From Gammaproteobacteria bacterium (GTDB lineage: Bacteria; Pseudomonadota; Gammaproteobacteria; Steroidobacterales; Steroidobacteraceae), in NCBI GenBank assembly GCA_028293725.1, contig JAQGOE010000243.1:1-64000 (forward strand): a stretch of DNA of 64,000 nt, read 5' to 3'. The translations under genes were made by a program, and so were the position numbers. Positions 9,416 through 19,726 of the stretch are shown in pieces; positions within the stretch are counted from its first letter, which is position 1; every line of letters starts with the position of its first letter. The notes under the pieces are model-generated. The model was not told the DNA's origin, did no database searches, and worked only from the letters and a program-made list of their open reading frames with translations.

Positions 9416-10090
9416 ATGCAATCGAAATCAATGGCTTGCGCCCTGCTATGGCTCGGCACGTCCTTGGCGTTCGCGCAGCGCGGCTACGCGATCGAGTCCA
9501 CGTCGGATCCGATGAAGTTCGTACCCGCGCCGGCGCCGGCGGGGGCCTACACGCAGGATAGGGCTCATTCGAGCCTGGTATTGCGTGTGGATCACCTCGG
9601 CTTCTCCAACTTCACGGCGCGCTTTACCCACTTCGACATCCAGTTGCAGCTCGATCCCGCCCATTTGAATGAGTCGCGTGTGGCGGTGAAAATAGACCCG
9701 AACTCGCTCGAGAGCGACAACGCGCCAGCGGGCTTCCTGGAGATGCTGCGCGGCTCGCAGTGGCTCGATACCAAGCAATTTCCCGAGCTGACTTTTCGCT
9801 CGACGCGAGTCGAGCTCAAGGGGCAGAACTCTTTGACAATCCACGGCGAGCTGACACTGCACGGGGTGACGCGACCGGTGGTTCTGACCGGCTCATTCAA
9901 CGGCGGCTATGCCGGCCACCCGATGGACCCGCATGCGCGCGCCGGGTTCTCAGCACACGGGTCGATCAAGCGATCGGAATACGGCGTCAGTTTTGGAGTG
10001 CCGGCCCCCGGCTCGCACTTTGGAGTCGGCGACGATATTGACGTTTCGATCGAGACCGAGTTGAGTGGGCCACCGTTGGCCGCGCGTTAA
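9416..10090 (+). CDS. YceI-family periplasmic protein
   Basis: A 224-residue exported protein of the YceI lipocalin-like family, which binds polyisoprenoid-type lipids in known members. A signal peptide (LLWLGTSLAFAQRGYA) precedes the family core: YTQDRAHSSLVLRVDHLGFS, IDPNSLESDN, FPELTFRSTRVE, GELTLHGVTRPVVL and SRSEYG-like IKRSEYGVSFG. The reading frame extends further upstream, but ATG 9416 is chosen because the signal peptide starts there and CGAGG lies 8 bases before it. The next gene (VOC protein) begins 19 bases downstream and may be cotranscribed. Confidence 0.93.
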   Translation: MQSKSMACALLWLGTSLAFAQRGYAIESTSDPMKFVPAPAPAGAYTQDRAHSSLVLRVDHLGFSNFTARFTHFDIQLQLDPAHLNESRVAVKIDPNSLESDNAPAGFLEMLRGSQWLDTKQFPELTFRSTRVELKGQNSLTIHGELTLHGVTRPVVLTGSFNGGYAGHPMDPHARAGFSAHGSIKRSEYGVSFGVPAPGSHFGVGDDIDVSIETELSGPPLAAR

Positions 10091-10109
10091 CAGGAATAGA
10101 GGAGATCCC

Positions 10110-10502
10110 ATGCAAATCAAATTGGCAAACGTTCTAGTGGACGACCAGGATAAGGCCCTGAAGTTCTATACCAACGTCGTGGGCTTCACAAAGTCCGCGG
10201 ACGTCGATTTGGGTCCGCTGCGCTGGTTGACCGTTTCATCCCCGGAAGGCGCCCAAGGTGTCGAGCTCGTGTTGGAGAAGACAGATTTTCCGCCGTCGCA
10301 GACCTACCAACGCGCGCGCTTCGAGGCCGGCATTCCGGCACTGGGGTTGACTTCGAGCAACATCCATGCGGAGTACCAGCTTCTAAAAGAGCGCGGCGCG
10401 AGATTTCGCGGCGAACCGCAGGACCTGGGGCCGATACTGTCAGCGGTCTTTGAGGATGGCTGCGGAAACCTGGTGCATCTGATCCAGCCCAAGGCCGGCT
10501 AG
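10110..10502 (+). CDS. VOC (glyoxalase/bleomycin-resistance fold) family protein
   Basis: A 130-residue protein of the vicinal oxygen chelate superfamily. It starts MQIKLANVLVDDQDKALKFY and has the paired beta-alpha-beta-beta-beta layout, including FTKSADVDLG, WLTVSSPEG, VELVLEK and FEDGCGNLVHLIQP, the last carrying a candidate metal-ligand position. A strong GAGGAG (10099-10104) fixes the ATG at 10110. Members range from isomerases to dioxygenases and resistance proteins, so the reaction cannot be assigned. It probably shares a transcript with the YceI gene just upstream. Confidence 0.9.
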   Translation: MQIKLANVLVDDQDKALKFYTNVVGFTKSADVDLGPLRWLTVSSPEGAQGVELVLEKTDFPPSQTYQRARFEAGIPALGLTSSNIHAEYQLLKERGARFRGEPQDLGPILSAVFEDGCGNLVHLIQPKAG

Positions 10503-10563
10503 TCTTGGGTAGACAAGTCGCCTTGGGTACACTAGTGGTTTCGGATCACTAGACACGGGCCCA

Positions 10564-11835
10564 ATGGCGACTGTCTCTGTACCGGCAGGATACGAACGGC
10601 TCGACCACGCTGGCGTGCGTCGATGGCTCGCCGCGCAGGCCGCATTGTCCGCACGTCTCGGGGGCGGCCCTGATACATGGCGGATAGACGAGGTCAGCGA
10701 CGGCAACCTGAACGTCGTGTACGTTGTCAGGGGGTCGGCCGGCGGTGTGTGCGTGAAGCAGTCGCTACCGTACGTGCGCGTGGCTGGCGAGAGTTGGCCC
10801 ATGCCGCTCGAGCGGGCTTACTTCGAGCAACTGTACCTTCGAATCAGCGAGCCCCACGTCGACGGCCTCGCACCGACACTGCTCTATTACGATCCCGAGC
10901 GCTTCGCAATGGCGATGGAATTGCTCTCCGAGCACGTCATACTGCGACGTGGCCTCATCGCAGGTGAGCGTTATCCGACGGCTGCACGTTCCGTTGCTGA
11001 GTACATGGCTCGCCGAGCCTTTGCTACTTCCATACTCGCCGAGCCGTTCGAGCCCGTAAATGAGCGTCTCGCGACATTCACGCGAAATCACGCGCTGCTG
11101 AGAATCACGGTCGACCTCATCTTTACGCACCCGTATGTCGTAAACGAACGAAATCGCTGGACCACTCCGCAACTCGACGACGTGGTCACGGCTTTACGGG
11201 CCGACGCAGAACTCAAGGCGGCGGCCGCACGGCTGGGTTACCGCTTCCTGACGGTCCATGAAGCGCTGCTGCACGGCGACCTCCACACTGGATCCGTCAT
11301 GGTCACAGCAACCGACACACGCGTGATCGATGCAGAGTTCGCAACCTACGGGCCGATCGGCTTCGACCTGGGTTTGTTTGTTGGCAACCTGCTGATGGCA
11401 TACTTCAGTCAGCCGGGCCACGAATCCAAGACCGGCGAGCGCTCCGAACACGGAGAGTGGATTCTTGCGCAGGTCGGCGAATTCTGGCGCGAGTTTGTCG
11501 CGAAATTTGACGCGCTGTGGTCGGCGACGCGACTCGGTGACGGGTACCCCACCTCGTTTTTTGCCACCTCATCTGAAAGTCAGGCATTCGCGTTGGAGCG
11601 CGAACGATGGTTTACCGGCCTGTTTGCGGACACGCTCGGATACGCGGGCGCGGAGATTATCCGGCGGATCGTCGGGTTTGCACACAACCTGGATTTCGAG
11701 AGCATCGACAACCCCGGCCTTCGTAGCGAACTGGAACGGCGCGCGTTGGCGTTCGCCAGGAAACTGATTGTCGAACCGCAAAACTTCGACGTTATGGGTG
11801 ACGTCCTCGAGGGGGCTCGTGACGCCCATAGGTAG
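10564..11835 (+). CDS. mtnK: S-methyl-5-thioribose kinase
   Basis: A 423-residue kinase that phosphorylates methylthioribose in the methionine salvage pathway. The sequence shows the aminoglycoside/choline-kinase-like fold: an N-lobe (EVSDGNLNVVYVV, CVKQSLPYVR), the catalytic loop HGDLHTGSVM with the base Asp, and the DxE metal site in IDAEFATYGPIGFDLG. GESWPM and NHALLRITVDLIFT are typical of MtnK. Length matches the family. No mtnA or other salvage gene is adjacent. The start ATG lacks an obvious ribosome-binding site. The gene is convergent with the MFS gene, with only 14 bases between the stops. Confidence 0.9.
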   Translation: MATVSVPAGYERLDHAGVRRWLAAQAALSARLGGGPDTWRIDEVSDGNLNVVYVVRGSAGGVCVKQSLPYVRVAGESWPMPLERAYFEQLYLRISEPHVDGLAPTLLYYDPERFAMAMELLSEHVILRRGLIAGERYPTAARSVAEYMARRAFATSILAEPFEPVNERLATFTRNHALLRITVDLIFTHPYVVNERNRWTTPQLDDVVTALRADAELKAAAARLGYRFLTVHEALLHGDLHTGSVMVTATDTRVIDAEFATYGPIGFDLGLFVGNLLMAYFSQPGHESKTGERSEHGEWILAQVGEFWREFVAKFDALWSATRLGDGYPTSFFATSSESQAFALERERWFTGLFADTLGYAGAEIIRRIVGFAHNLDFESIDNPGLRSELERRALAFARKLIVEPQNFDVMGDVLEGARDAHR

Positions 11836-11849
11836 ATTTATAGTCAGCT

Positions 11850-13199
11850 TTAGAGTTTGACGTCAGCAGCCTCGGCCGCTTCACTCGCCTGGGCAGCTTT
11901 GCGTTGCTCGTATTGACGACCGAGCGTCCACGCGCTAATAGCCCAGACACCCGATGCCAACACTCCCACGCCAAGCGTAGCGTTCAAACCCAGACCGAGC
12001 GCACGGAGTCCAGCCTGCATCCAGGCTGAGGAAAGATCCCCTAACCGGTAAACCACGACGTCGATGATGTTCTTGGTCTTGTAGCGATTTTCCTGCTCGA
12101 CCACCGTGAAGCAGATTTCCCGGCTGGGCCGAGCGACGGCGTACTGGGTCACCCGACGCAATGCCTGCATGGCTTGCAGCATGAGTATGGTCGGGGAGAA
12201 CACCATCAGCACGAACGATATCGCCATGAGAATGGGATTGAGCACCAGGCTCCCTGTCACTCCGAATCGACTGATCACGCGAGTCAGGCCAAAAATGGCG
12301 ACGACGGCGGAGCAGATGTTCACCACCAGATCGATGTCCGCGAGCGCCTGTGTACGTGAGGCCACGTCGGCAAACGCCTTCCCGATCAGATCCGTCTGCA
12401 GGAAATAGCCGATTGTGGCAATCCAGGTCATCAACAGTATGAAGAGCGCCTGGTTTATCTGATACGACGACGTAAACAGCACCCGAAACCCGTCGAAGAA
12501 ACTTCCACGCAGCTTGCGGTCCATCGAGGACGTTTGCGTCTCCTCGTGCGCTGCCTGCATACGGCGCTTTTCACGGATCAGCCGAATCACCAACACGATG
12601 ACAATGACGAGACCCACCGCCGCCATGAGCAGGACACCGCCAACACCTACACCCTTGACAAAGATTGCCGCCACGAGTGGCCCGGCGATCGCGCCAAGGC
12701 TGCCGCCGCCGGCGATGGCCGGCAGCAGGCGCGAAGCTTGATTGGATGTGAACAAGTCAACCATCAAGCTCCAGAACACGGAGACCATGAAGAGATTGAC
12801 GACACTGAACCACCAGAAAAACGCGGCGGCCAACCAGCGACTGTCGGGCGTGGCATGGAACCAAAAATAGAACGCCACCAGGTCCACCACCAGAAACCCG
12901 AAGACGCTGGGCAAGAGCCTCGAGAGCTTGAACGTATCGGTCAGCCACGCAAAGAGCGGCGAGCACAGCAGTGTGAGCACCAGAGTGCCCGTGAAAAGAT
13001 TTTGCAACTGGTCGACGCCGAACACCGTCGCCATGGCGTCGCGCACGGGCCGCAGGAGGTAGTAGCTCCCCATCAGTACGAAATTGCAGGTAAATGCGAG
13101 CGCGAGCGCCCCCATTTCATAAGGGCGGACGTCAGTCACTTTGCTGACAATCGTGTGCAACGCGCCCCGCGACGCGTCAGATAGGAAGGTTGAGGACAT
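11850..13199 (-). CDS. MFS-type transporter related to NTP/NDP exchangers
   Basis: Inner-membrane protein of 449 residues with about 12 hydrophobic segments. The opening (GALALAFTCNFVLMGSYYLL then RPVRDAM) and the SLMVDLFTSNQASRLLPAIA region with GGGSLGAIAGPL are characteristic of the MFS subgroup related to bacterial ATP/ADP translocase-like carriers. In free-living bacteria its substrate is not settled. The start at 13199 lacks a clear ribosome-binding site. It follows glnK on the same strand after 178 bases containing a stem-loop, so it may be a separate unit. Confidence 0.8.
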   Translation of the reverse strand: MSSTFLSDASRGALHTIVSKVTDVRPYEMGALALAFTCNFVLMGSYYLLRPVRDAMATVFGVDQLQNLFTGTLVLTLLCSPLFAWLTDTFKLSRLLPSVFGFLVVDLVAFYFWFHATPDSRWLAAAFFWWFSVVNLFMVSVFWSLMVDLFTSNQASRLLPAIAGGGSLGAIAGPLVAAIFVKGVGVGGVLLMAAVGLVIVIVLVIRLIREKRRMQAAHEETQTSSMDRKLRGSFFDGFRVLFTSSYQINQALFILLMTWIATIGYFLQTDLIGKAFADVASRTQALADIDLVVNICSAVVAIFGLTRVISRFGVTGSLVLNPILMAISFVLMVFSPTILMLQAMQALRRVTQYAVARPSREICFTVVEQENRYKTKNIIDVVVYRLGDLSSAWMQAGLRALGLGLNATLGVGVLASGVWAISAWTLGRQYEQRKAAQASEAAEAADVKL

Positions 13200-13312
13200 C
13201 GAAGCTGTTAAATGACTTTAACGAAGGGATAGCACGCCAGAGGTCGAATGCTACCCCGTACGATCAAGCCTGTCCTGCTCGATGCCGTCTGGATCAAATC
13301 GAAGAGTCCCCA

Positions 13313-13349
13313 GGCGAGAGTGCCGGCGCTACCCGCCGCCACTCTCGCC
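13313..13349. terminator. Stem-loop between glnK and the MFS gene (candidate terminator)
   Basis: A perfect 10-bp inverted repeat, GGCGAGAGTG and CACTCTCGCC, encloses a 17-base loop. It lies 29 bases beyond the glnK stop in the direction of transcription. No T run follows on either strand, so this is at best an imperfect terminator or an mRNA 3'-end structure for the amtB-glnK transcript. Confidence 0.4.
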
Positions 13350-13377
13350 CGAAGAACTGTCGCGTTACTTGGCCCCG

Positions 13378-15190
<1,813 letters not shown>

Positions 15191-15247
15191 GGTTTAACTC
15201 TCCCCTGCTCTTCTTTTTGCAAAGTTCATTGGATTCTCACGCTGGTT

Positions 15248-15700
15248 TCAAACGCTGTAGTACATGTCGTATTCAACCGGATGAGTGGTCATGCGATAGC
15301 GCGTGAACACCCCGCCCCGCGTAAGGCACTCGCGGTCCTCGCTTTCGCGTGTTTGATGATACCGCCAATGTAGTATAAGCACGTTTCCGACAGCCCCGCA
15401 TACTGGTCGCCGGCAAAAATATTCTTACCCTCCTTGGCAAGCGACTGGTGCACGTGCATGCCGCTGCCATTGTCGCCGACCAGCGGCTTGGGCATGAAGG
15501 TCACGCTCTTGTTGTGACGTGCACCAACATTGTGCAGCGCGTACTTCAGGATCTGGACCTCCTCGGCCTTCCTCACCAACGTGTTGGCTCTGACACCGGA
15601 TACTGACGTGCTGCTCTTTGCCGCGTGTGTCCGTGAAGCGCAGGTCGGCCCACTTCGCCTCTTTTTCCTGGATCAACTTCAAAACATCACTCGAGCTCAT
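15248..15700 (-). pseudogene. glnA: glnA remnant: glutamine synthetase with three internal deletions
   Basis: Four pieces of type I glutamine synthetase remain in the correct order. Piece 1 (15700 to ~15599) is the first 34 residues, ending KEQHVSI. Piece 2 (~15585 to ~15341) is the central [11 protein letters not shown] to GGIIKHAKA stretch, including [14 protein letters not shown]. Piece 3 (~15345 to 15302) reads [13 protein letters not shown]. Piece 4 (15301 to 15248) is the true C-terminus THPVEYDMYYSV with its stop. Junctions 1 and 2 change frame; junction 3 is in frame. About 150 of ~470 residues survive, and the adenylylation-Tyr region is lost. Start and stop positions fit an operon between porin and amtB. 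A functional glutamine synthetase must be encoded elsewhere. Confidence 0.9.
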
Positions 15701-15724
15701 ACCCGCGCCTCCCCCGGAACGGAA

Positions 15725-16861
15725 TCAGAACTTATAGATCGCTTCCAGCCAGCCCTGGTACGTCTTGGGCACCAGCTGTGCACCCTGTACTTTGTTCGGA
15801 TCGTCATAGCGGCCCTCGAGGCGCAGCTCGACGCTCTTGAGCGGGGCAAAGCCGACGGTCAGGGTGATCTCCTTGAGCTTCTGATCGTTGCCGGTGAAGT
15901 CCGCCGCAAAGTTCTTCGTCAAATAGCCGTTCCGATCGTCGAAGTACTCGCCTCGCAGCGAAGCGCGCCAGAGATCGTTGAAGGCGTAGTTGACGTAACC
16001 CGCCGCGCCATACCAGGAACTCGAAGGCGTGAGCGACGTGCTTTCGACCCGGCCGTAGTCGACGGTGCCCACGAGAGTCACGGCGCTGGTCACACTCCAC
16101 GTGAGCACCGTATTGAGCAGGCCGATGTTGGTGCGGATGGCGCCGTTCTCGTCGGTATAGTTGCTGGCAGTACGGCCATAGTAGCCCTGTAGCGTCCAGG
16201 CAACAGTCTTCGATGGCGTAAAGGCCAGGCCGGCCTCCGCAGTCACGTCGGACCCATCTGCGGTGTCCTGGCTGTTGGTCCAGCCGTTGTTGACGCCGAA
16301 GATGAGATTGAGCTTATCGGTTGCCGCATAGGTGGCGCGGAACCCGGTGTTGGTAACCGGCTCGAATGCGAACAGGATCGAGCGTGTCGTGTTCGTATTG
16401 GCGACTGGCGATGCAACCTCGGCGCCCGCCAGGGTCGAGAACTTGCCGCCTTGCAATATCCACGCGCCGGTCGCGTATTGGAGGAAGCCCTGCAACACGT
16501 AGACGTTGGTGGGAGCGGCTCCCATCCCGACCGGTGTACTGCCGAAGCCCGTGGCAGCGTAAGGGTTCTGGCCGGCGACGACGTTCACCAGTGCACCAAA
16601 TCCGGAGGTCGGCAGCTTGGAGAGCGTGAACGCCGCCTGTTGAAGTGCAAAGGTGTTGTAGGACGTCTTGGCGGTGTCGTTCCGCTGGGTATTGAAGGTT
16701 CCATCGACGTAACCCGTGAGAGTCAGACCCGACGCGTCCAGCAGATCGGAGACGCTCGGTAAAGTCGGCTTCGCGGGAGCGGCATCCTCCGCGACCGCAA
16801 CTCCTCCCATCGTCAATATGGCCGCTGCGAAAATTCCTGCATGGGATCGATAAAGGCGCAT
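15725..16861 (-). CDS. Outer-membrane beta-barrel porin (BBP2/OmpL-like)
   Basis: A 378-residue exported barrel protein. ATG 16861 is chosen because AAGGGGG precedes it and it begins a clean signal peptide (AGIFAAAILTMGGVAVA). The mature protein starts with a short Pro-rich and helical stretch (TLPSVSDLLDASGLTLTGYV). Alternating amphipathic strands follow, with GGKFSTLAGAEV, RSILFAFEPVTNTGFRATY and NNGWTNSQD, and the last strand ends in the outer-membrane signature WLEAIYKF. Porins of this type often head glnA-amtB-glnK sets, so it probably passes small nitrogen sources. Its stop lies 24 bases before the glnA remnant. Confidence 0.88.
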   Translation of the reverse strand: MRLYRSHAGIFAAAILTMGGVAVAEDAAPAKPTLPSVSDLLDASGLTLTGYVDGTFNTQRNDTAKTSYNTFALQQAAFTLSKLPTSGFGALVNVVAGQNPYAATGFGSTPVGMGAAPTNVYVLQGFLQYATGAWILQGGKFSTLAGAEVASPVANTNTTRSILFAFEPVTNTGFRATYAATDKLNLIFGVNNGWTNSQDTADGSDVTAEAGLAFTPSKTVAWTLQGYYGRTASNYTDENGAIRTNIGLLNTVLTWSVTSAVTLVGTVDYGRVESTSLTPSSSWYGAAGYVNYAFNDLWRASLRGEYFDDRNGYLTKNFAADFTGNDQKLKEITLTVGFAPLKSVELRLEGRYDDPNKVQGAQLVPKTYQGWLEAIYKF

Positions 16862-17053
16862 TGGTACCCCCTTTTTATGATTTGAGAAAATTGATCTGGA
16901 CTCGGTCTCGCACTCCGCACCCCGACGCCGCCCTTTCGCAACAATCCCGTTGCAACAGGCAACAGGCGACCTAGCGGCGGCGTCCACCTCGTGGCAACCA
17001 ACCGTCGTTAAAACACAACTAAATGTCAGGATGCCTCGGTGCAGGGGTGAGAG

Positions 17054-17069
17054 TGCATCCTGCGTGCCA
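17054..17069 (-). promoter_or_regulatory. Sigma-54 (RpoN) promoter for the porin/amtB/glnK operon
   Basis: On the minus strand the sequence reads TGGCACGCAGGATGCA. It matches the -24/-12 consensus TGGCACG-N4-TTGCA with a single mismatch in the -12 box and exact GG-N10-GC spacing. It faces the porin start 185 bases downstream. Sigma-54 plus NtrC is the standard control of ammonium-uptake genes, which supports the assignment. Confidence 0.75.
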
Positions 17070-17244
17070 GCCGCGCTGTCGATGAGAATTCATGCCCGGC
17101 GCGAGGTGGGAAAATGCGGCCCTGGGGAAGCTTTCTGAGGGCTTTCGACGAGCTTTATTAATGCTTTCTTAACGCCTTGGGGTCGCGACCGCGTTTAGTA
17201 AAACTATTTTTCGACTTCGACGCGGCCTCAGTCGGTAAAGGCCT

Positions 17245-17263
17245 TGCACCTCAAAAAGGGGCA
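17245..17263 (-). promoter_or_regulatory. Candidate NtrC enhancer site
   Basis: The sequence TGCACCT-CAAAA-AGGGGCA resembles the NtrC consensus TGCACCA-N5-TGGTGCA. The left arm matches 6 of 7 positions and the right arm 5 of 7. It lies about 180 bases upstream of the sigma-54 promoter, a normal distance for an enhancer. Only one reasonable copy was found, so this remains a candidate. Confidence 0.4.
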
Positions 17264-17363
17264 AAATGTGCTCCCTCTTGGGTCGATCACCCGGCGGCGC
17301 GCTTCTTTGTAGTGCAAACAGGGGTTCGATATTCGGCCAAAATGGGGCGCCGTCCGGGTGGCC

Positions 17364-17822
17364 TCAGGGTTCCTGCCATGACTGCGTCGGTACGGTGGGC
17401 GGCACGGGAAGTGAGCGGATGTAGGTAATAAGCGTCCAGACGCCATCAGCACCCACCGTGCCGCCGAATGCCGGCATTCCCTTGGGTCGACCGAAGTAGA
17501 TGGAGTTGAAGACTTCGGAGTCGGCCCCGCCATAACGCCAGCGTCGGTCAGAGAGGCTGGGCCCGACCCACCCGGATGCATCGCCTCCATGGCAGCCGTC
17601 GCAGTTCATGGCGGTAAACAACAGGGCGCCTTGCTTCGCGACCGCGGGATCCGCGTTATGCGGGTTGGTCAGTTCAGCCCCGCTCGGGGCGACGGTGCCT
17701 GCCACGACGTGCGCCTCGTAGCGGACCGCCGGCAGATTGGTATCAGATGCTGGGGCCGGCGCGACCTGCCGACTGCACGACACCACCGCCAGGCATGAGA
17801 GAAATGCGATGAGGCGGCTCAT
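17364..17822 (-). CDS. Class I cytochrome c lipoprotein, partner of the PQQ dehydrogenase
   Basis: A 152-residue periplasmic electron carrier. The N-terminus looks like a lipoprotein signal (FLSCLAVVSCSRQ, lipidation Cys in VVSC). One heme site, CDGCH, follows around residue 75, with a probable distal Met ligand in RPKGMPAFGG. Its ATG overlaps the stop of the PQQ dehydrogenase gene in the ATGA arrangement, which indicates translational coupling. It probably accepts electrons from that enzyme and passes them to the respiratory chain. Confidence 0.9.
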   Translation of the reverse strand: MSRLIAFLSCLAVVSCSRQVAPAPASDTNLPAVRYEAHVVAGTVAPSGAELTNPHNADPAVAKQGALLFTAMNCDGCHGGDASGWVGPSLSDRRWRYGGADSEVFNSIYFGRPKGMPAFGGTVGADGVWTLITYIRSLPVPPTVPTQSWQEP

Positions 17823-19621
17823 AGGCCGAAGATCCAGATCATGCCGCCCTGGCTGGTATGCCGCCCGATGTTCTTAATAAAATCCGCTGGAGGTCTCATG
17901 TCAGCCGGATCATCCGCGCGGACATCGCCCGACAGTAGTGCCCAATCCCCACCGATTCCCGCATACACGGCCACGTATTGACGACCGTCCGGGCCTCTGT
18001 AGGTGATCGGATTCCCCACCACTCCCGAACCCACCTTGAATTTCGACAGCACCTTGCCCGTCTTTGCGTCGGCAGATTTGAACCACCCATCGAGGGTACC
18101 GTAGAACACAACATCTCCCGCCGTAACGAGCGCACCGCTCCAACTCGGGAACTCCTCCTTGTTTTCCCAAACCTTCTTGCCGGTGACCGCATCCCACGCG
18201 ATGAAGGCGCCGAGATTTCCGCCAGGACCGGCAAAGTACGGGCTGTTGGCGCCGATGAAGGGCGTACCCTTGATGTAGCCGGTCCGGGCGGCGGCGTAAT
18301 CCATGCACATATTGTTGGTGGACGTATAGAACAGGTGGGTGCGCGGCGAAAATGCCGCTGGTGAAGACGGGCTCACTCCCCCCTCGAGACTCGGACAGAT
18401 ACCCTTGACATTCCCCTTGGACACGCCGGTCTGCTTGTCGGGATCCAACACGGGACGCCCCGTGGCGAGGTCTACTGACTTGGCCCACGTAACGTTCGCA
18501 AAGGCCTCGGCGGAGATCAGCCGTCCGGTTGCCCGATCGAGCGTGTAAGCAAACCCGTTCTTATCGAAGTGCACCAGCACCTCGGTGTCTTTCCCACCGA
18601 CCGTGAGGTTGGCCAGGATCATGGCCCCCGTGGCGTCGTAGTCCCAGTTATCGTGAGGAGTAAACTGATACGCCCAGACCAGCGCGCCGTCCGCCGGCCT
18701 GCGCGCCAGAACGCTACCGGTCCACTTGTTGTCACCGACACGCTGCTCCGGGTTATACGGAGACGGGTTGCCCGTCCCGTAGTAAATCAGATCGAGCTTG
18801 GGGTCGTAGGACACCCAACCCCAGACAGGTGCGCCACCGGTCTTCCAGGAGTTGTCGGCCCAGCTCTTGGCTCCCAGGTCAACACCATGGTCGTATGGCG
18901 GTTTGAACGTATCCTGGTGAATCAACATGTCCGCATCCGGACCGATATTCCTTGCAGTCCAGACCACCTTGCCAGTGTTCGCGTCCAGCCCCTTGACCCA
19001 TCCATAGATGCCGAATTCGCCCCCGGATGCGCCCACGATGACGCGGTCTTTGACGACTATCGGCGCCATGGTCACGGTTTCTCCGCTCCCGACGTCGGCA
19101 ATCTGCGTATTCCAAAGCTCCCGGCCCGTGGCGGCCTCAACCGCGACCGTATGTCCGTCGAGCAGGTTGTAGAACAGCTTGCCGTCCGCGTAGAAGGCGC
19201 CGCGATTGACGGTATCGCAACAGGACACGCCTATTGCATTCGGGCTCACGTCCGGCCGGTACTTCCACTTCAGCGGATACCCTTCCTTCGAAAGATCGAA
19301 CGCGTACAGCACATTCGGCCACGGTGTGACGACGTACATGACGCCGTCGACCACGAGTGGCTGACCCTCATGGCCGCCCAGAACGCCGGTGGAGAATGTC
19401 CACACCGGGTGCAGTGATGGCGCTTTTTGCGGCGTGATGTCGGTGAGAGTGCTGAAACGGGTGCCGGCAAAGTCCTTCGCGGGCATCCTCCATTCACTGT
19501 CCGCGCTGGCCGCACCAGGGCTGGGGGCGCCCCGTCGATCCGCGGCATACGATGTGCTGCAAAGAAAGGCGGCTGTACCCATGCAGGCCAGAATTGCGAC
19601 GCGGCTGACGACCAGTGGCAT
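17819..19621 (-). CDS. PQQ-dependent alcohol dehydrogenase, lanthanide-type signature
   Basis: Periplasmic quinoprotein of 600 residues with a signal peptide (MGTAAFLCSTSYAA) and an eight-bladed propeller of repeats such as LDANTGKVVW and WDAVTGKKVWENK. The vicinal disulfide pair is present (GVSCCDTVNRG). The active-site segment HDNWDYDATG has Asp327 and a second Asp329. In known methanol/alcohol dehydrogenases that second Asp marks lanthanide-dependent enzymes, whereas calcium enzymes have Ala, Ser or Thr. The alcohol substrate is unknown. It is coupled to the following cytochrome c gene. GAGG lies close upstream of the ATG. Confidence 0.9.
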   Translation of the reverse strand: MPLVVSRVAILACMGTAAFLCSTSYAADRRGAPSPGAASADSEWRMPAKDFAGTRFSTLTDITPQKAPSLHPVWTFSTGVLGGHEGQPLVVDGVMYVVTPWPNVLYAFDLSKEGYPLKWKYRPDVSPNAIGVSCCDTVNRGAFYADGKLFYNLLDGHTVAVEAATGRELWNTQIADVGSGETVTMAPIVVKDRVIVGASGGEFGIYGWVKGLDANTGKVVWTARNIGPDADMLIHQDTFKPPYDHGVDLGAKSWADNSWKTGGAPVWGWVSYDPKLDLIYYGTGNPSPYNPEQRVGDNKWTGSVLARRPADGALVWAYQFTPHDNWDYDATGAMILANLTVGGKDTEVLVHFDKNGFAYTLDRATGRLISAEAFANVTWAKSVDLATGRPVLDPDKQTGVSKGNVKGICPSLEGGVSPSSPAAFSPRTHLFYTSTNNMCMDYAAARTGYIKGTPFIGANSPYFAGPGGNLGAFIAWDAVTGKKVWENKEEFPSWSGALVTAGDVVFYGTLDGWFKSADAKTGKVLSKFKVGSGVVGNPITYRGPDGRQYVAVYAGIGGDWALLSGDVRADDPADMRPPADFIKNIGRHTSQGGMIWIFGL

Positions 19622-19726
19622 GAGACCTCGGAATTCAATCTTGGGCTATTCCAAATCTGGGACACTGCATCGCCGAGGTCAAGCCCGCAACATCCTGTTC
19701 CACCGCTAACCCCAAGGACACCCGAT

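Larger units (their letters stand above)
16862..17363. other. Long control region upstream of the porin-glnA'-amtB-glnK operon
   Basis: This 502-base stretch has no supported gene. It holds a sigma-54-type promoter (17054-17069), an NtrC-like dyad (17245-17263) and a repeat GTTGCAACAGGCAACA (16949-16964). The rest, between the promoter and the convergent-free end of the cytochrome c gene, is AT-richer than the surroundings (e.g. around 17150-17215) and shows no other recognised element. The predicted leader from promoter to porin start is about 180 bases. Confidence 0.6.

Noticed and set aside
17027..17062. Inverted repeat CAGGATGC...GCATCCTG in the porin control region
   Set aside because: One arm is part of the sigma-54 promoter, which explains that sequence; the repeat has a long loop and no independent support as a terminator or operator.
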